A stretch of DNA of 64,000 nt from JBFMHP01 sp040752855 (GCA_040752855.1 JBFMHP010000022.1:62001-126000); one strand, 5' to 3'; counted from the stretch's first letter, positions 47,165-55,389 are shown. The notes: generated by a model from the sequence alone, not told the origin. Made by a program: numbers and translations.

Positions 47165-49281
47165 GCGCGCATCCCATCGAGGCCTTGCTGCGTCCGCCGG
47201 TCGAGTTGTGGTCCACGTTGGTGGCGTTCGCCACGGCGGCCATCGCCGTGCTGGCTCCTTGGGCCTTGATGATGCCGCCGGGCCTCGCCTACGGCGCCGG
47301 TGCCGCGCTGACGCTGATCGGCGTGTTTCGCGCCCGGCAGGCCTGGCGCGTCCTGCGCTATCAGCGCAACATGCGCCGGCTCCCCACTTATCGGCTGCCC
47401 GCCGACGAGATCCCGCTCAGTCGCCACAAGCTGTTTCTCGGCAAGGGCTTTCGCTGGACCCAGAAGCACACGCAGCGCCTGCGGGACACCCTCCGTCCCG
47501 AGGTCCAACATTATGTGCAGCCCGGCCCCTTGTATCGATGGGCGCGGCGCAAGGAGGTGGCGTGGGAATCGATATCGCTATTGAGCCTGGTTGCCCGCTT
47601 TCTTCGCTCGCGCGGCGGGTGGAATCCGCTGGCGCCGCTGCCGCCGGTCGGCGGAAAGCCGGCGCTGCATGCCGTGGAACCTGACGAGCAGGATGTGTGG
47701 ATGGATATCGGTGAGCGTGTCGGGCACACGCTGGTGTTGGGCACCACGCGCGTCGGCAAGACACGCCTAGCCGAGATTCTCATCGCCCAGGACATCCGGC
47801 GGGGCGACGTGGTCATCGTGTTCGATCCCAAGGGGGATGCCGATCTGTTGCGGCGGGTGTACGCCGAGGCGAAGCGGGCGGGGCGCGCCAAAGACTTCTA
47901 CATGTTCCATCTCGGCTTCCCCGCGGTCTCGGCCCGTTACAACGCCATCGGCAACTTCTCCCGCATCACCGAGGTCGCAACCCGCATCGCCAACCAGCTC
48001 CCGAGCGAGGGCAATTCGGCGGCCTTCAAGGAATTCGCCTGGCGCTTCGTCAACATCATCGCCCGGGCCTTAGTGGCGCTGGGCCGCCGGCCGGACTATC
48101 AACAGGTGCGCCGCTACATCAACGACATCGAGCCGCTGTTCGTGGAGTACGCGCGCGAGCACCTGCGCCGACGCGGGGCGGAGGATTGGCGCGAGAAGGT
48201 CGCCGACATCGCCGCCAACATCAAGGAGCGCAACTTGCCGAACTCACTGCGCGGTCGCAACGACGAGGCGATCGCGCTGATGCGGCACCTGCAGGAGCAG
48301 GACCTCTACGATCCCGTGCTCGACGGACTGGTCTCGGCCTTCAAGTACGACAAGACCTATTTCGACAAGATCGTCAGTTCCGTGGGGCCGCTGATGGAGA
48401 AGCTGACCACCGGCAAGATCGCGGAACTCATCTCGCCGGATTATCTCGACGAAGCCGATCCCCGTCCCATCTTCGAGTGGCTGGACATCATCCGCCGCAA
48501 GGGCATCGTGTACGTCGGTCTCGACGCCCTGACCGATACCACCGTCGCCAGCGCGGTGGGTAATTCCATGTTCGCCGACCTGGTCTCGGTGGCAGGTCAT
48601 ATCTACAAACACGGCGTGGACGTCGACCCGATCGATAAGCCCCGATCCTACACACTGCCGACGATTTCCATGCACGCCGACGAATTCAACGAACTGATCG
48701 GCGACGAGTTCGTGCCGCTGTTGAACAAGGCCGGCGGCGCGGGGTTTCAGGTCACGGCCTACACCCAGACCTGGTCCGACGTGGAGGCGCGCATCGGCAG
48801 CCGCGCCAAGGCCGGTCAGGTGGCGGGCAACTTCAACACGCTGATCATGCTGCGGGTCAAGGAGCTGGCCACCGCCGAGATGCTGACCGACCAACTCCCC
48901 AAGGTCGAGGTGTTCACGCTGATGAGCGTCTCGGGCGTGGACGACTCCTCGGATCCCGGGACGGGCATCGACTTCAAGTCCCGCAACGAAGACCGCATCA
49001 GCGTTTCGGAGGTCCCCATGCTGACGCCGGCGGAACTGGTGGCCTTGCCGAAGGGCCAGGCCTTTGCGCTGTTGGAGGGCGGCCAGCTCTGGAAACTGCG
49101 CATGCCGCTGCCCGATGCGCGCGGGGATCACGCCATGCCGGCGGGATTGGCGGACATCGCCGACGAGATGGAACGGACCTACATCACCAACGATCAGTGG
49201 TATCGCGTGCAGGAGCCGTGGTGGACGGCGGCGACCGACGTCTCGCGACCCAGCGCGCCGGCGGAAGACGCCCGTGGCTGA
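47161..49281 (+). CDS. traD: Type IV coupling ATPase, TraD of the SXT/PFGI type
   Basis: A 706-residue coupling protein that starts at GTG 47161, overlapping the previous stop. Two N-terminal membrane segments (about 15-55), then the ATPase with Walker A GTTRVGKT starting near Gly194 and Walker B-like region VIVFDPKGDADLL. Other hallmarks are TISMHADEFNELIGDEF and TAYTQTWSDVEARIG. It brings the relaxase-DNA complex to the mating channel. The relaxase and channel genes are not in the window. Confidence 0.94.
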   Translation: MSAHPIEALLRPPVELWSTLVAFATAAIAVLAPWALMMPPGLAYGAGAALTLIGVFRARQAWRVLRYQRNMRRLPTYRLPADEIPLSRHKLFLGKGFRWTQKHTQRLRDTLRPEVQHYVQPGPLYRWARRKEVAWESISLLSLVARFLRSRGGWNPLAPLPPVGGKPALHAVEPDEQDVWMDIGERVGHTLVLGTTRVGKTRLAEILIAQDIRRGDVVIVFDPKGDADLLRRVYAEAKRAGRAKDFYMFHLGFPAVSARYNAIGNFSRITEVATRIANQLPSEGNSAAFKEFAWRFVNIIARALVALGRRPDYQQVRRYINDIEPLFVEYAREHLRRRGAEDWREKVADIAANIKERNLPNSLRGRNDEAIALMRHLQEQDLYDPVLDGLVSAFKYDKTYFDKIVSSVGPLMEKLTTGKIAELISPDYLDEADPRPIFEWLDIIRRKGIVYVGLDALTDTTVASAVGNSMFADLVSVAGHIYKHGVDVDPIDKPRSYTLPTISMHADEFNELIGDEFVPLLNKAGGAGFQVTAYTQTWSDVEARIGSRAKAGQVAGNFNTLIMLRVKELATAEMLTDQLPKVEVFTLMSVSGVDDSSDPGTGIDFKSRNEDRISVSEVPMLTPAELVALPKGQAFALLEGGQLWKLRMPLPDARGDHAMPAGLADIADEMERTYITNDQWYRVQEPWWTAATDVSRPSAPAEDARG

Positions 49282-50008
49282 AGCGGCCGCCGAGCCGCGG
49301 CGTACCGCCGTCCGGCAGGGCCCGATCTCCCAAGGCCTGACCGCCGTCGCCCAAGCCATCATATGGTTGCTCTTCTCCCTGTTGTTCTCGATCGTGGTCG
49401 AGTGGGTGGGCATGGTGCTCTGGTGGCCGGAGCAGGGCCTCGACCACAGCCGCGTGATGCTCTCCCAAGAGATCGGCTATCTGGATGCCGACTTTCGTCG
49501 CAGCATCGTGACGTCGGATCCCGCCCGTTTCGCGAAAGATATGGCCGATGGGACTTACCACTACCTGTTCGAAGTCACCCGACTCGTCGCCTTCATACAC
49601 TGGGTCTCGCCGCCGCCGCGGCCAGAAGAGCGAGGCCCGCGGCCCACACTGCACCGGATCTACCGGCCGATCGCCGAATTCGTGATCGCGGCCATGCAGG
49701 TGACCCAGGTGTTCTCGGTACGCCTTACGATCCTCATGCTGGCGACGCCGGTGTTCCTCTTGTTCAGCCTGGTGGCCTTGGTCGACGGCCTGGTGCGACG
49801 GGACCTCCGTCGCTGGGGCGGTGGCCGGGAGAGTTCCTTCATCTATCACTACGCGAAGAAAGCGGCCATCCCGCTGGTAGTGCTGACCTGGGTCGTGTAC
49901 CTCTCGCTGCCCTTCAGCCTCCATCCGACGCTCGTCATCCTTCCCTTCGCCATGTTGTTCGCGCTCGCCGTGACGGTGACCGCGAGCACGTTCAAGAAGT
50001 ACCTTTGA
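49274..50008 (+). CDS. PFL_4697-family ICE membrane protein
   Basis: A 244-residue inner-membrane protein starting at GTG 49274, 8 bases inside traD. Four or so hydrophobic segments: IIWLLFSLLFSIVVEWVGM, LTILMLATPVFLLFSLVALV, IPLVVLTWVVYLSLPF and LVILPFAMLFALAVTVTAS. It matches the PFL_4697 family always found behind TraD. It is the last ICE backbone gene in the window; in complete elements the PFL_4701-4711 mating-pore genes come next. Confidence 0.88.
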   Translation: MAEAAAEPRRTAVRQGPISQGLTAVAQAIIWLLFSLLFSIVVEWVGMVLWWPEQGLDHSRVMLSQEIGYLDADFRRSIVTSDPARFAKDMADGTYHYLFEVTRLVAFIHWVSPPPRPEERGPRPTLHRIYRPIAEFVIAAMQVTQVFSVRLTILMLATPVFLLFSLVALVDGLVRRDLRRWGGGRESSFIYHYAKKAAIPLVVLTWVVYLSLPFSLHPTLVILPFAMLFALAVTVTASTFKKYL

Positions 50009-50504
50009 AATTCAATGTTCTGTCCGTACTGGCCCGATGCGACATCGAGGAATCCCTTATGTTGCCGTGTTGTCAGCAACACTGCTAAACCTCGATAACG
50101 AAGGCGAGCCTATTCTCTGGTACCCGCGCCATATCCATTCCTCCGGCATGGCTGCAACCGTGATGGTCGAGGCCAGACTTACGGGGAGCGACGAGTGAGG
50201 CGCGCCCAGGCGTGTTTTTGGTGTATTGTTCGACGTGCTTGGTATACCGGCGAGCGGACTTGCAGACTTTGAGGGCACGTCATAGCATGTTGTATGCACG
50301 GCATCACCGTCCCCGAGGCGAGTGATCTTTTCGCATCCGCCCTTAGGGTAGATCGACAGGTGCGAGAGATAGCCTCCAGCATGGAGGAGTATGATTGCCG
50401 TGGCGGCAAAGTCAAAATGGGATAGCCAGATTCTGCCTAACTACTGGGGAATGCAGAATCTGTCTAATACACGGTTGCACTCTCATCAGCTAAGGAGCAA
50501 TAAA
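50009..50504 (+). other. Gene-poor junction between ICE backbone and cassette-like region
   Basis: No convincing gene. A 43-codon frame at 50294-50425 (ATG, starts MHGITVPEASDLFASAL) has protein-like character but no family or clear ribosome binding site. A perfect 10 bp inverted repeat (CAGATTCTGC at 50427-50436, complement at 50453-50462) lies just upstream of the first cassette-like gene and includes a GCCTAAC heptamer. The sequence type changes here from high-GC backbone to lower-GC DNA, so it is a probable recombination boundary. Confidence 0.4.
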
Positions 50505-50744
50505 ATGAAAACGGCATTTCTTTCGCTATCTTTGGTCCTAGCCGTCGCTGGTTGTGCCAGCACCACCGAGAATCTTCAGAGAGAAACAGCGCGTTCTATA
50601 GGCGATGTTGCGCCTCAGGCGGTAGTAATCAAAAACGTAAATCGCGGTGTAACTTCGGTCAGTTGGGAGGCAGATTCCCCGAAAGGCGCCTATGGTTGCA
50701 GCGCGGATGATATGGTCAGGCGTGTACTCTGCGTTAAGAAATGA
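50505..50744 (+). CDS. Small cassette-type lipoprotein
   Basis: A 79-residue lipoprotein starting at the ATG at 50505 behind TAAGGAG. Lipobox LAVAGC gives Cys17. The mature part ends with GAYGCSADDMVRRVLCVKK, two cysteines that could pair. Similar tiny lipoproteins are common products of integron cassettes. An attC-like site begins 7 bases after its stop. Confidence 0.6.
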   Translation: MKTAFLSLSLVLAVAGCASTTENLQRETARSIGDVAPQAVVIKNVNRGVTSVSWEADSPKGAYGCSADDMVRRVLCVKK

Positions 50745-50750
50745 CATCGC

Positions 50751-50820
50751 GCATAACACGTCGCTTGAGAGGGACGCCGCAAAAAGCGCAGCGCCCCTCA
50801 GCTCTGCGTTTTAGGGCGCC
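50751..50820 (+). repeat. attC-like site 1
   Basis: Starts with the R' heptamer GCATAAC (50751-50757), then TCGCTTGAGAGGGACG, a pattern common in attC sites, and ends near TGCGTTTTAGGGC. The R'' heptamer (GTTTTAG at 50808-50814) deviates from consensus. The halves around GGGACGCC and GGCGCC-type blocks can pair. Confidence 0.55.
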
Positions 50821-50837
50821 CAGAATGGAGAAATATC

Positions 50838-51641
50838 GTGGATTTTAGTCTTCCGTGGGGTCTCTTAAAAAAGCCGCTCGACTGGGCAACGAAGAAGCTA
50901 TTTCTGAGTGCGTATCAAGCCTCTGATGAGTACTACTGGCAGCATAGTGGGCTTGGTGTGTCTTGGCGTCCGCTTGGGCCGCATCTTGAATATGACACGC
51001 ATCTCGCATCGATTTTTTCCAACGAGAAGACGCCACTTTCATATATCGCTATTAGGGCAAAGGACGGGGCCGTGTTTAAGAAGGCAACAGTCAAGTTTGC
51101 GGCAAAGGGCCACGTCGTAAACTATCAAGACACAATCGTCCTCTACGATCTAGGGCAAAGGCCAATCATAAAAGCACTGCCAAGCATACCTCTCAAGTCA
51201 TTGTGGGTCGCTAGGGGTGGGGTCAGAACCCCGTACAAAGATGTAGACATCGAAGTCATAGATCTATATGGAGTGGGCGGCGCAAACTTGGCGGAGGGGA
51301 GGCACTTTGCAGACTCTTTCATTCCCACATACACAGAACTTCTAAATAGCGAGTTCGTTGAGCGGTGGGGGTATTGGTGGAATGTGGACGAAATCAACTG
51401 GCAGAAGAAAAAGGTGAGAGATTTGATGTACATGAGATTCCTGTTTGCTGCTGACCGGCCTTGGCGTCCTCTGCCATCTTGGCACCCTAAGCGTGTCCTG
51501 TTTGTTGTGTTTGTTAATACATTCACTCTCTCCTTAATCTTCTGGTCTCAGAATCTCATTCACGGAAGGCAAATAAGGAACGCGATTGCTAAAGAACAAA
51601 GTGAAAGACACCAAGATTCGATGCAAAACAATGCAGCTTGA
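50838..51641 (+). CDS. Hypothetical protein with C-terminal membrane helix
   Basis: A 267-residue protein in low-GC DNA. The N-terminal part is soluble (LGVSWRPLGPHLEYDTHLAS, a beta-rich middle KATVKFAAKGHVVNYQD); one hydrophobic helix near 225-245 (VLFVVFVNTFTLSLIFW) anchors it, followed by a short charged tail. I recognise no family. It is flanked by attC-like sequences on both sides, so it is probably an integron cassette gene. Confidence 0.6.
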   Translation: MDFSLPWGLLKKPLDWATKKLFLSAYQASDEYYWQHSGLGVSWRPLGPHLEYDTHLASIFSNEKTPLSYIAIRAKDGAVFKKATVKFAAKGHVVNYQDTIVLYDLGQRPIIKALPSIPLKSLWVARGGVRTPYKDVDIEVIDLYGVGGANLAEGRHFADSFIPTYTELLNSEFVERWGYWWNVDEINWQKKKVRDLMYMRFLFAADRPWRPLPSWHPKRVLFVVFVNTFTLSLIFWSQNLIHGRQIRNAIAKEQSERHQDSMQNNAA

Positions 51642-51643
51642 TG

Positions 51644-51740
51644 GCCCTAACAACCGCGTGAACTTGCCTACGCGGAGCTTGTTTTGTGCTTGAATAGCAC
51701 AAAACAATCCCCTCTCTGGCAAACCTCTGAGCCTAGGCTC
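51644..51740 (+). repeat. Long attC-like hairpin, right half diverged (site 2)
   Basis: CCCTAAC (51645-51651) directly after the stop, then a perfect 12 bp stem (TTGTTTTGTGCT at 51679-51690, complement at 51696-51707). The expected complementary right half is absent; instead there is an unrelated stretch with palindrome GAGCCTAGGCTC (51729-51740). Looks like half of a large attC joined to other DNA. Confidence 0.4.
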
Positions 51741-51767
51741 GCGAAGAAATGAGACAAGGATTAAACG

Positions 51768-52016
51768 ATGCTTCAGTTACGTCCAAATTGCGAATGCTGC
51801 AACAAGGATCTTCCGCCGGATTCCACCAACGCACGGATTTGTTCTTTCGAATGTACGTTTTGTGCCTCGTGCGCAGACTCCATCCTTCTAGGAAAGTGCC
51901 CGAATTGTGGTGGCGAACTGGTGTCTCGCCCTCGTCGTCCTACGAATAAGCTGGCTAAGTACCCGGCTTCTACTGAGCGAGTCTTTAAACCAGCGGGTTG
52001 CGGCAATGCAGCCTAA
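51768..52016 (+). CDS. DUF1272 zinc-ribbon protein
   Basis: An 82-residue cysteine-rich protein. The family pattern LRPNCECCNKDLPPDSTNAR, then CSFECTFCASCA and CPNCGGELV, gives about nine cysteines in CxxC pairs, a likely double zinc ribbon. DUF1272 proteins are widespread and frequent in integron cassettes; function unknown. Its stop codon lies within the R' heptamer of the following attC, as in cassettes. Confidence 0.88.
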   Translation: MLQLRPNCECCNKDLPPDSTNARICSFECTFCASCADSILLGKCPNCGGELVSRPRRPTNKLAKYPASTERVFKPAGCGNAA

Positions 52017-52069
52017 CCCACCACTGAACCGGACGCTCCTATCGTCGCGGGGTTAGCGGCACGTTGGGC
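52011..52069 (+). repeat. attC site 3
   Basis: R' GCCTAAC (52011-52017) and R'' GTTGGGC (52063-52069) fit the consensus, 59 bases end to end, with inner GGACGC and GCGG blocks. The DUF1272 stop codon lies inside R'. Confidence 0.75.
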
Positions 52070-52114
52070 ATTACAGAGACCCAGTATGTGACTCAATGTC
52101 AGGAAGATAATTTG

Positions 52115-52423
52115 ATGCAGCCGACAGTAGCAGTCTTTGGAATTTTAAGGTTTCCCTCTGATAGGGTTGCCGACGTATGGCCTCACCTGAGAAAGCTGGT
52201 CGAAGCCACGTATCAAAATGACAGATGCATTGCATATGACGTAGCAGAGGATCTTTTCGATCCCGGGCTTATCCGTTTCTCAGAGTTATGGCCAAACCGA
52301 GAGAGTCTTGCGCGTCATCTTAACGCTCCACACATCCAACCATGGCGCGCAGTCGCATGTAGCCACGGTTTGACGGAAAGAAAGTTCATGGCATTTGACA
52401 TCACCGGGTCATGGTCAGTCTGA
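52115..52423 (+). CDS. Small dimeric alpha-beta barrel monooxygenase-like protein
   Basis: A 102-residue protein; I start it at the ATG at 52115 (AGGAAG upstream, MQPTVAVFGILRF). It has the ABM/YgiN-type ferredoxin-like pattern: VAVFGILRFP, a helix, then CIAYDVAEDLFDPGLIRFSELW and ESLARHLNAPHIQPW with the family histidine. Such proteins oxidise quinols or degrade reactive small molecules without cofactors. An attC site follows after 16 bases. Confidence 0.8.
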   Translation: MQPTVAVFGILRFPSDRVADVWPHLRKLVEATYQNDRCIAYDVAEDLFDPGLIRFSELWPNRESLARHLNAPHIQPWRAVACSHGLTERKFMAFDITGSWSV

Positions 52424-52439
52424 CAATGAAGTATGCAAT

Positions 52440-52499
52440 GCCCAACCCGGCGCTCCAACCGACACCAATAAGCGGCGCGGCCGAACTGTCGCGTTATGC
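52440..52499 (+). repeat. attC site 4
   Basis: R' GCCCAAC (52440-52446) and R'' GTTATGC (52493-52499), 60 bases end to end, with paired inner blocks around CGGCGC and GCGCGG. Separates the monooxygenase-like and DHFR-like genes. Confidence 0.7.
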
Positions 52500-52517
52500 G
52501 TCAGCCAGGGTACAACT

Positions 52518-53066
52518 ATGTCCATTAAATGTTCAGTATTCATCGCAACGAGCCTTGATGGCTTCATTGCAAGAAACAACGGTGACCTCGATTGGTTGCC
52601 GGGTAGCGACGGGACGGCCGGAGGCGAAGACTACGGGTTTAATAACTTTTTTGCATCGATAGACGCACTCGTTATGGGTCGCAAGACTTACGAGTTGGCA
52701 TGCTCTTTTAATGAATGGCCATATCGAGGAAAGCATGTCATTGTGTTGAGTGGCAGTTTCCCGAAAGCACCGAAGAGCATCGGCGAAGGAATAACCGGCA
52801 CATCGTCATCTCCAACGGACGTTCTTCGACATTTAACCTCTATCGGCTCCAAACACGTGTATGTTGATGGCGGGAAGACAATACAAAGCTTTCTTCGCGA
52901 AAATCTAATTCACGAAATGACCGTTACAAGGATTCCCGTGCTTATCGGTGAAGGTATCCCACTTTTCGGACCATTAGCGCACGACGTTAAGATGCAGCAT
53001 ATTGAGACAAAAGCGTATGAAAGTGGGTTCGTACAAAGTAAGTACAAGGTAGCAAATGACGCATAA
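52518..53066 (+). CDS. DHFR/RibD-C-family reductase
   Basis: A 182-residue protein starting at the ATG at 52518. The fold is clear: CSVFIATSLDGFIARNNGDL, ALVMGRKTYEL and HVIVLSGS, then KHVYVDGGKTIQSFL near the end. It belongs to the YyaP/RibD C-terminal group of NADPH reductases, not to the drug-resistant DfrA or DfrB types, so trimethoprim resistance should not be assumed. The Nudix gene starts 8 bases after the stop, which carries GCATAAC, a possible attC remnant. Confidence 0.85.
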   Translation: MSIKCSVFIATSLDGFIARNNGDLDWLPGSDGTAGGEDYGFNNFFASIDALVMGRKTYELACSFNEWPYRGKHVIVLSGSFPKAPKSIGEGITGTSSSPTDVLRHLTSIGSKHVYVDGGKTIQSFLRENLIHEMTVTRIPVLIGEGIPLFGPLAHDVKMQHIETKAYESGFVQSKYKVANDA

Positions 53067-53074
53067 CCAATTAC

Positions 53075-53572
53075 ATGAAATATTGTCCAGAATGTGCAAG
53101 CACGCTTGAGGTCAGGCGCATTGACGGCGTCGAAAGGAAGGCCTGCGTCTCATCAGCATGCGGTTTCGTGTATTGGGACAACCCGGTTCCTGTAGTCGCT
53201 GCTTTGGTTCAGTACCAAGGAAAAATACTTCTTGCCCGAAACGTTCAATGGCCCGAGGGCATGTTCTCGCTGGTAACGGGTTACCTCGAAAGAAGCGAAA
53301 CACCAGAAGAAGCCGCGGTGCGAGAAGTAAAGGAAGAACTCGGACTCGATGGCAAGTTTCAAGATTTCATAGGCTGCCATTCATTCACCGAAAAGAACCA
53401 GGTCATCCTGGCGCATTGGGTGGTGGCTTCCGGCGAGCTAAAAACAGGAGGCGAAATCGCCGAGGTGAAGCTGTTGTCTCGGGAAGAACTGAACCGTTGG
53501 CAGTTTGGTCGTCTCGCGCTAACGTCGGCCATCGTAAAACAGTGGCTAGAAAAAACAGCGCCCAACGAGTAA
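53075..53572 (+). CDS. Nudix hydrolase with N-terminal zinc ribbon
   Basis: A 165-residue enzyme. Residues 1-35 form a zinc ribbon (CPEC at 4-7 and a later pair in CVSSAC). The Nudix box is complete: GYLERSETPEEAAVREVKEE followed by LGL. It hydrolyses a nucleoside-diphosphate-linked compound; the ribbon resembles that of NADH pyrophosphatase-type proteins. Its stop codon lies between the heptamers of a shortened attC core. Confidence 0.88.
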   Translation: MKYCPECASTLEVRRIDGVERKACVSSACGFVYWDNPVPVVAALVQYQGKILLARNVQWPEGMFSLVTGYLERSETPEEAAVREVKEELGLDGKFQDFIGCHSFTEKNQVILAHWVVASGELKTGGEIAEVKLLSREELNRWQFGRLALTSAIVKQWLEKTAPNE

Positions 53573-53580
53573 GGTTAGGC
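53560..53580 (+). repeat. Minimal attC remnant (site 5)
   Basis: R' GCCCAAC (53560-53566) and R'' GTTAGGC (53574-53580) are nearly perfect inverted partners but only 7 bases apart, whereas attC sites need about 60 bases or more. The centre has probably been deleted. Confidence 0.45.
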
Positions 53581-53588
53581 ACGCAAAA

Positions 53589-54086
53589 ATGTCCACGCAA
53601 TACATTCTTCGCAACTACCGCTCATCCGATGCATCAGCGGTGGATGCGCTCGTATTGAGTGCCTTCAGCCAGTATCGCGATGCCTACTCGGACTGGCACG
53701 CGTTTTCGTCGAGATTGGGCCAGATGGTGCTGAACGCGGATCAAAGCCAGATTATCCTCGCGGAGCGCCGGAACGCGGTAGTGGGTGCGGTCGCATATGT
53801 TGCCGCGAATCAGCCGAAGCCGCCGTTCTATCCACCTGAGTGGCCCATGTTGCGTATGCTGGTGGTCGAACCATCGCAAAGAGGTCTCGGGATCGGTAGG
53901 GCGCTTACGGAGGAATGTATTCGCAGGGCCGTGCGCGACGGCGCGCCCCTGATCGCGCTTCACACGAGCCCGATCATGAGCGTCGCGCTGTCGCTGTACG
54001 AGCGGATGGGCTTTCGGCGGGACCGAGAAATCCCGCCCATCTTTGGAGTGCCTTATGCACTCTATGTCAAGCCATTGACCGGTTAG
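53589..54086 (+). CDS. GNAT-family acetyltransferase
   Basis: A 165-residue N-acetyltransferase: N-terminal YILRNYRSSDASAVDAL, acetyl-CoA motif RMLVVEPSQRGLGIGRALTE (Q/RxxGxG/A) and a C-terminal LSLYERMGFRRDREI. Substrate unknown. The next gene is PaiB-like; PaiA, the partner of PaiB in Bacillus, is also a GNAT enzyme that acetylates polyamines, so this pair may be PaiA-PaiB-like. Confidence 0.87.
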   Translation: MSTQYILRNYRSSDASAVDALVLSAFSQYRDAYSDWHAFSSRLGQMVLNADQSQIILAERRNAVVGAVAYVAANQPKPPFYPPEWPMLRMLVVEPSQRGLGIGRALTEECIRRAVRDGAPLIALHTSPIMSVALSLYERMGFRRDREIPPIFGVPYALYVKPLTG

Positions 54087-54106
54087 TCGGTTAGCGAGAC
54101 GAGCGT

Positions 54107-54682
54107 ATGTACGTACCGAAGCAATTCGAAGAGTCGAGAGTCGACGTAATGCACGAGCTCATCCGTGCTCGCCCGTTGGCAACCCTGGTTACGCTATCCT
54201 CGGGCGGGCTGGATGCAAATCACATCCCGCTGCATTTGTCGGAATCGCCGGCGCTGTTCGGCACGTTGCGAGGCCATGTCGCCCGCGCCAATCCACTGTT
54301 GGTGCATCTCACGAGAGACATCGAGACATTAGCCGTATTCCATGGCCCCGATACCTACATCACACCATCTTGGTACGCTACAAAGAAAGAAACCGGAAAG
54401 GTCGTACCCACCTGGAACTATGCGGTCGTGCACGCATATGGGTTGCTACGCATCGTAGACAATGCCGCGTGGTTGCGCGATCAACTCGAAGCGCTCACTG
54501 CCCATAACGAGGCGTCGTTTCCAGAGCCATGGGCGGTTTCGGATGCTCCGCTTGAGTACATCGAAAGATTAATGGCCTCCATCGTTGGCATAGAAATGGT
54601 CATTACGAGGTTGGTTGGAGAGCAGCTCAATAGTTTGGTTGTTGATGCTTTCCAACAATGCATTGGCCACTATGACGACTAG
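54107..54682 (+). CDS. PaiB-like FMN-binding protein
   Basis: A 191-residue protein of the PaiB / FMN-binding split-barrel family: MYVPKQFEESRVDVMHELIR, LATLVTLSSGGLDANHIPLHL and YITPSWYATKKETGKVVPTWNY, the family hallmark. Such proteins are annotated as FMN-binding negative regulators. It follows the GNAT gene by 20 bases. No attC site is visible between them, so they would have to share a cassette or belong to an ordinary operon. Confidence 0.88.
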   Translation: MYVPKQFEESRVDVMHELIRARPLATLVTLSSGGLDANHIPLHLSESPALFGTLRGHVARANPLLVHLTRDIETLAVFHGPDTYITPSWYATKKETGKVVPTWNYAVVHAYGLLRIVDNAAWLRDQLEALTAHNEASFPEPWAVSDAPLEYIERLMASIVGIEMVITRLVGEQLNSLVVDAFQQCIGHYDD

Positions 54683-54757
54683 GAGTCGGTACGATCGGTC
54701 GTCGGTACGGCATCTTTAAGAAAGCACCGCTGATATTGTTTATGAGGGAGACAACAC

Positions 54758-55372
54758 GTGAATCAGGAAGTATCTGAGTACAAAGTGTATGGCATGAGCG
54801 CTTCGGGCAACTGCTACAAGGTGAAACTGCTGCTGGAACAGTTAGGGTTACCGTACCGCTGGCAGGAAATCGATACCTTAAAGAAAGAAACCCAAACGCC
54901 GCAATTTCTGACGCTGAATCCCAATGGTGAAGTGCCGACACTGGAAATTGCCCCGGGGCGCTATGTTCCGGAGTCCAACGCCATACTGTACTATCTCGCC
55001 GAGGGTACACCGTACTGGCCCGCTGACAGGTACACCCGAGCACAGGTCCTGCAGTGGATGTTCTTCGAACAGTATAGCCACGAACCCTATGTGGCGGTGG
55101 CACGGTTCATCCGAAAGTTTCTCCCATCGGATCATGTGCGCCGCGCCGAATTGCCGCGCCTTCACGAGCGAGGCTACAAGGCCTTGAAAGTGATGGAGCA
55201 GCACTTGGGCAAGCGCGATTTCTTTGTCGGAGACGGTTATTCGATTGCAGATATCGCCCTGTTTGCCTACACCCACGTCGCTGATGAGGGCGGTTTCGAG
55301 CTCGATCGCTTCCCTGCCATCAACAGTTGGATGGGACGCATCCGGTCTCAGCCCGGGTTCGTCGCCATGTAG
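54758..55372 (+). CDS. Glutathione S-transferase
   Basis: A 204-residue enzyme with thioredoxin-like N-terminal domain (YKVYGMSASGNCYKVKLLLE, cis-proline region GEVPTLEI, then PESNAILYYLAEGTPYWP) and an all-helical C-terminal domain (DFFVGDGYSIADIALFAYTH). The active-site position carries Ser/Asn in SASGNCYK. It conjugates glutathione to electrophiles or has related detoxification activity. GAGGGAG precedes the GTG/ATG region near 54758. Confidence 0.9.
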   Translation: MNQEVSEYKVYGMSASGNCYKVKLLLEQLGLPYRWQEIDTLKKETQTPQFLTLNPNGEVPTLEIAPGRYVPESNAILYYLAEGTPYWPADRYTRAQVLQWMFFEQYSHEPYVAVARFIRKFLPSDHVRRAELPRLHERGYKALKVMEQHLGKRDFFVGDGYSIADIALFAYTHVADEGGFELDRFPAINSWMGRIRSQPGFVAM

Positions 55373-55389
55373 GCAACGGCAGAGATGGC

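Noticed and set aside
52518..53066. Trimethoprim-resistance dihydrofolate reductase
   Set aside because: The protein belongs to the YyaP/RibD-C branch and lacks DfrA/DfrB features.
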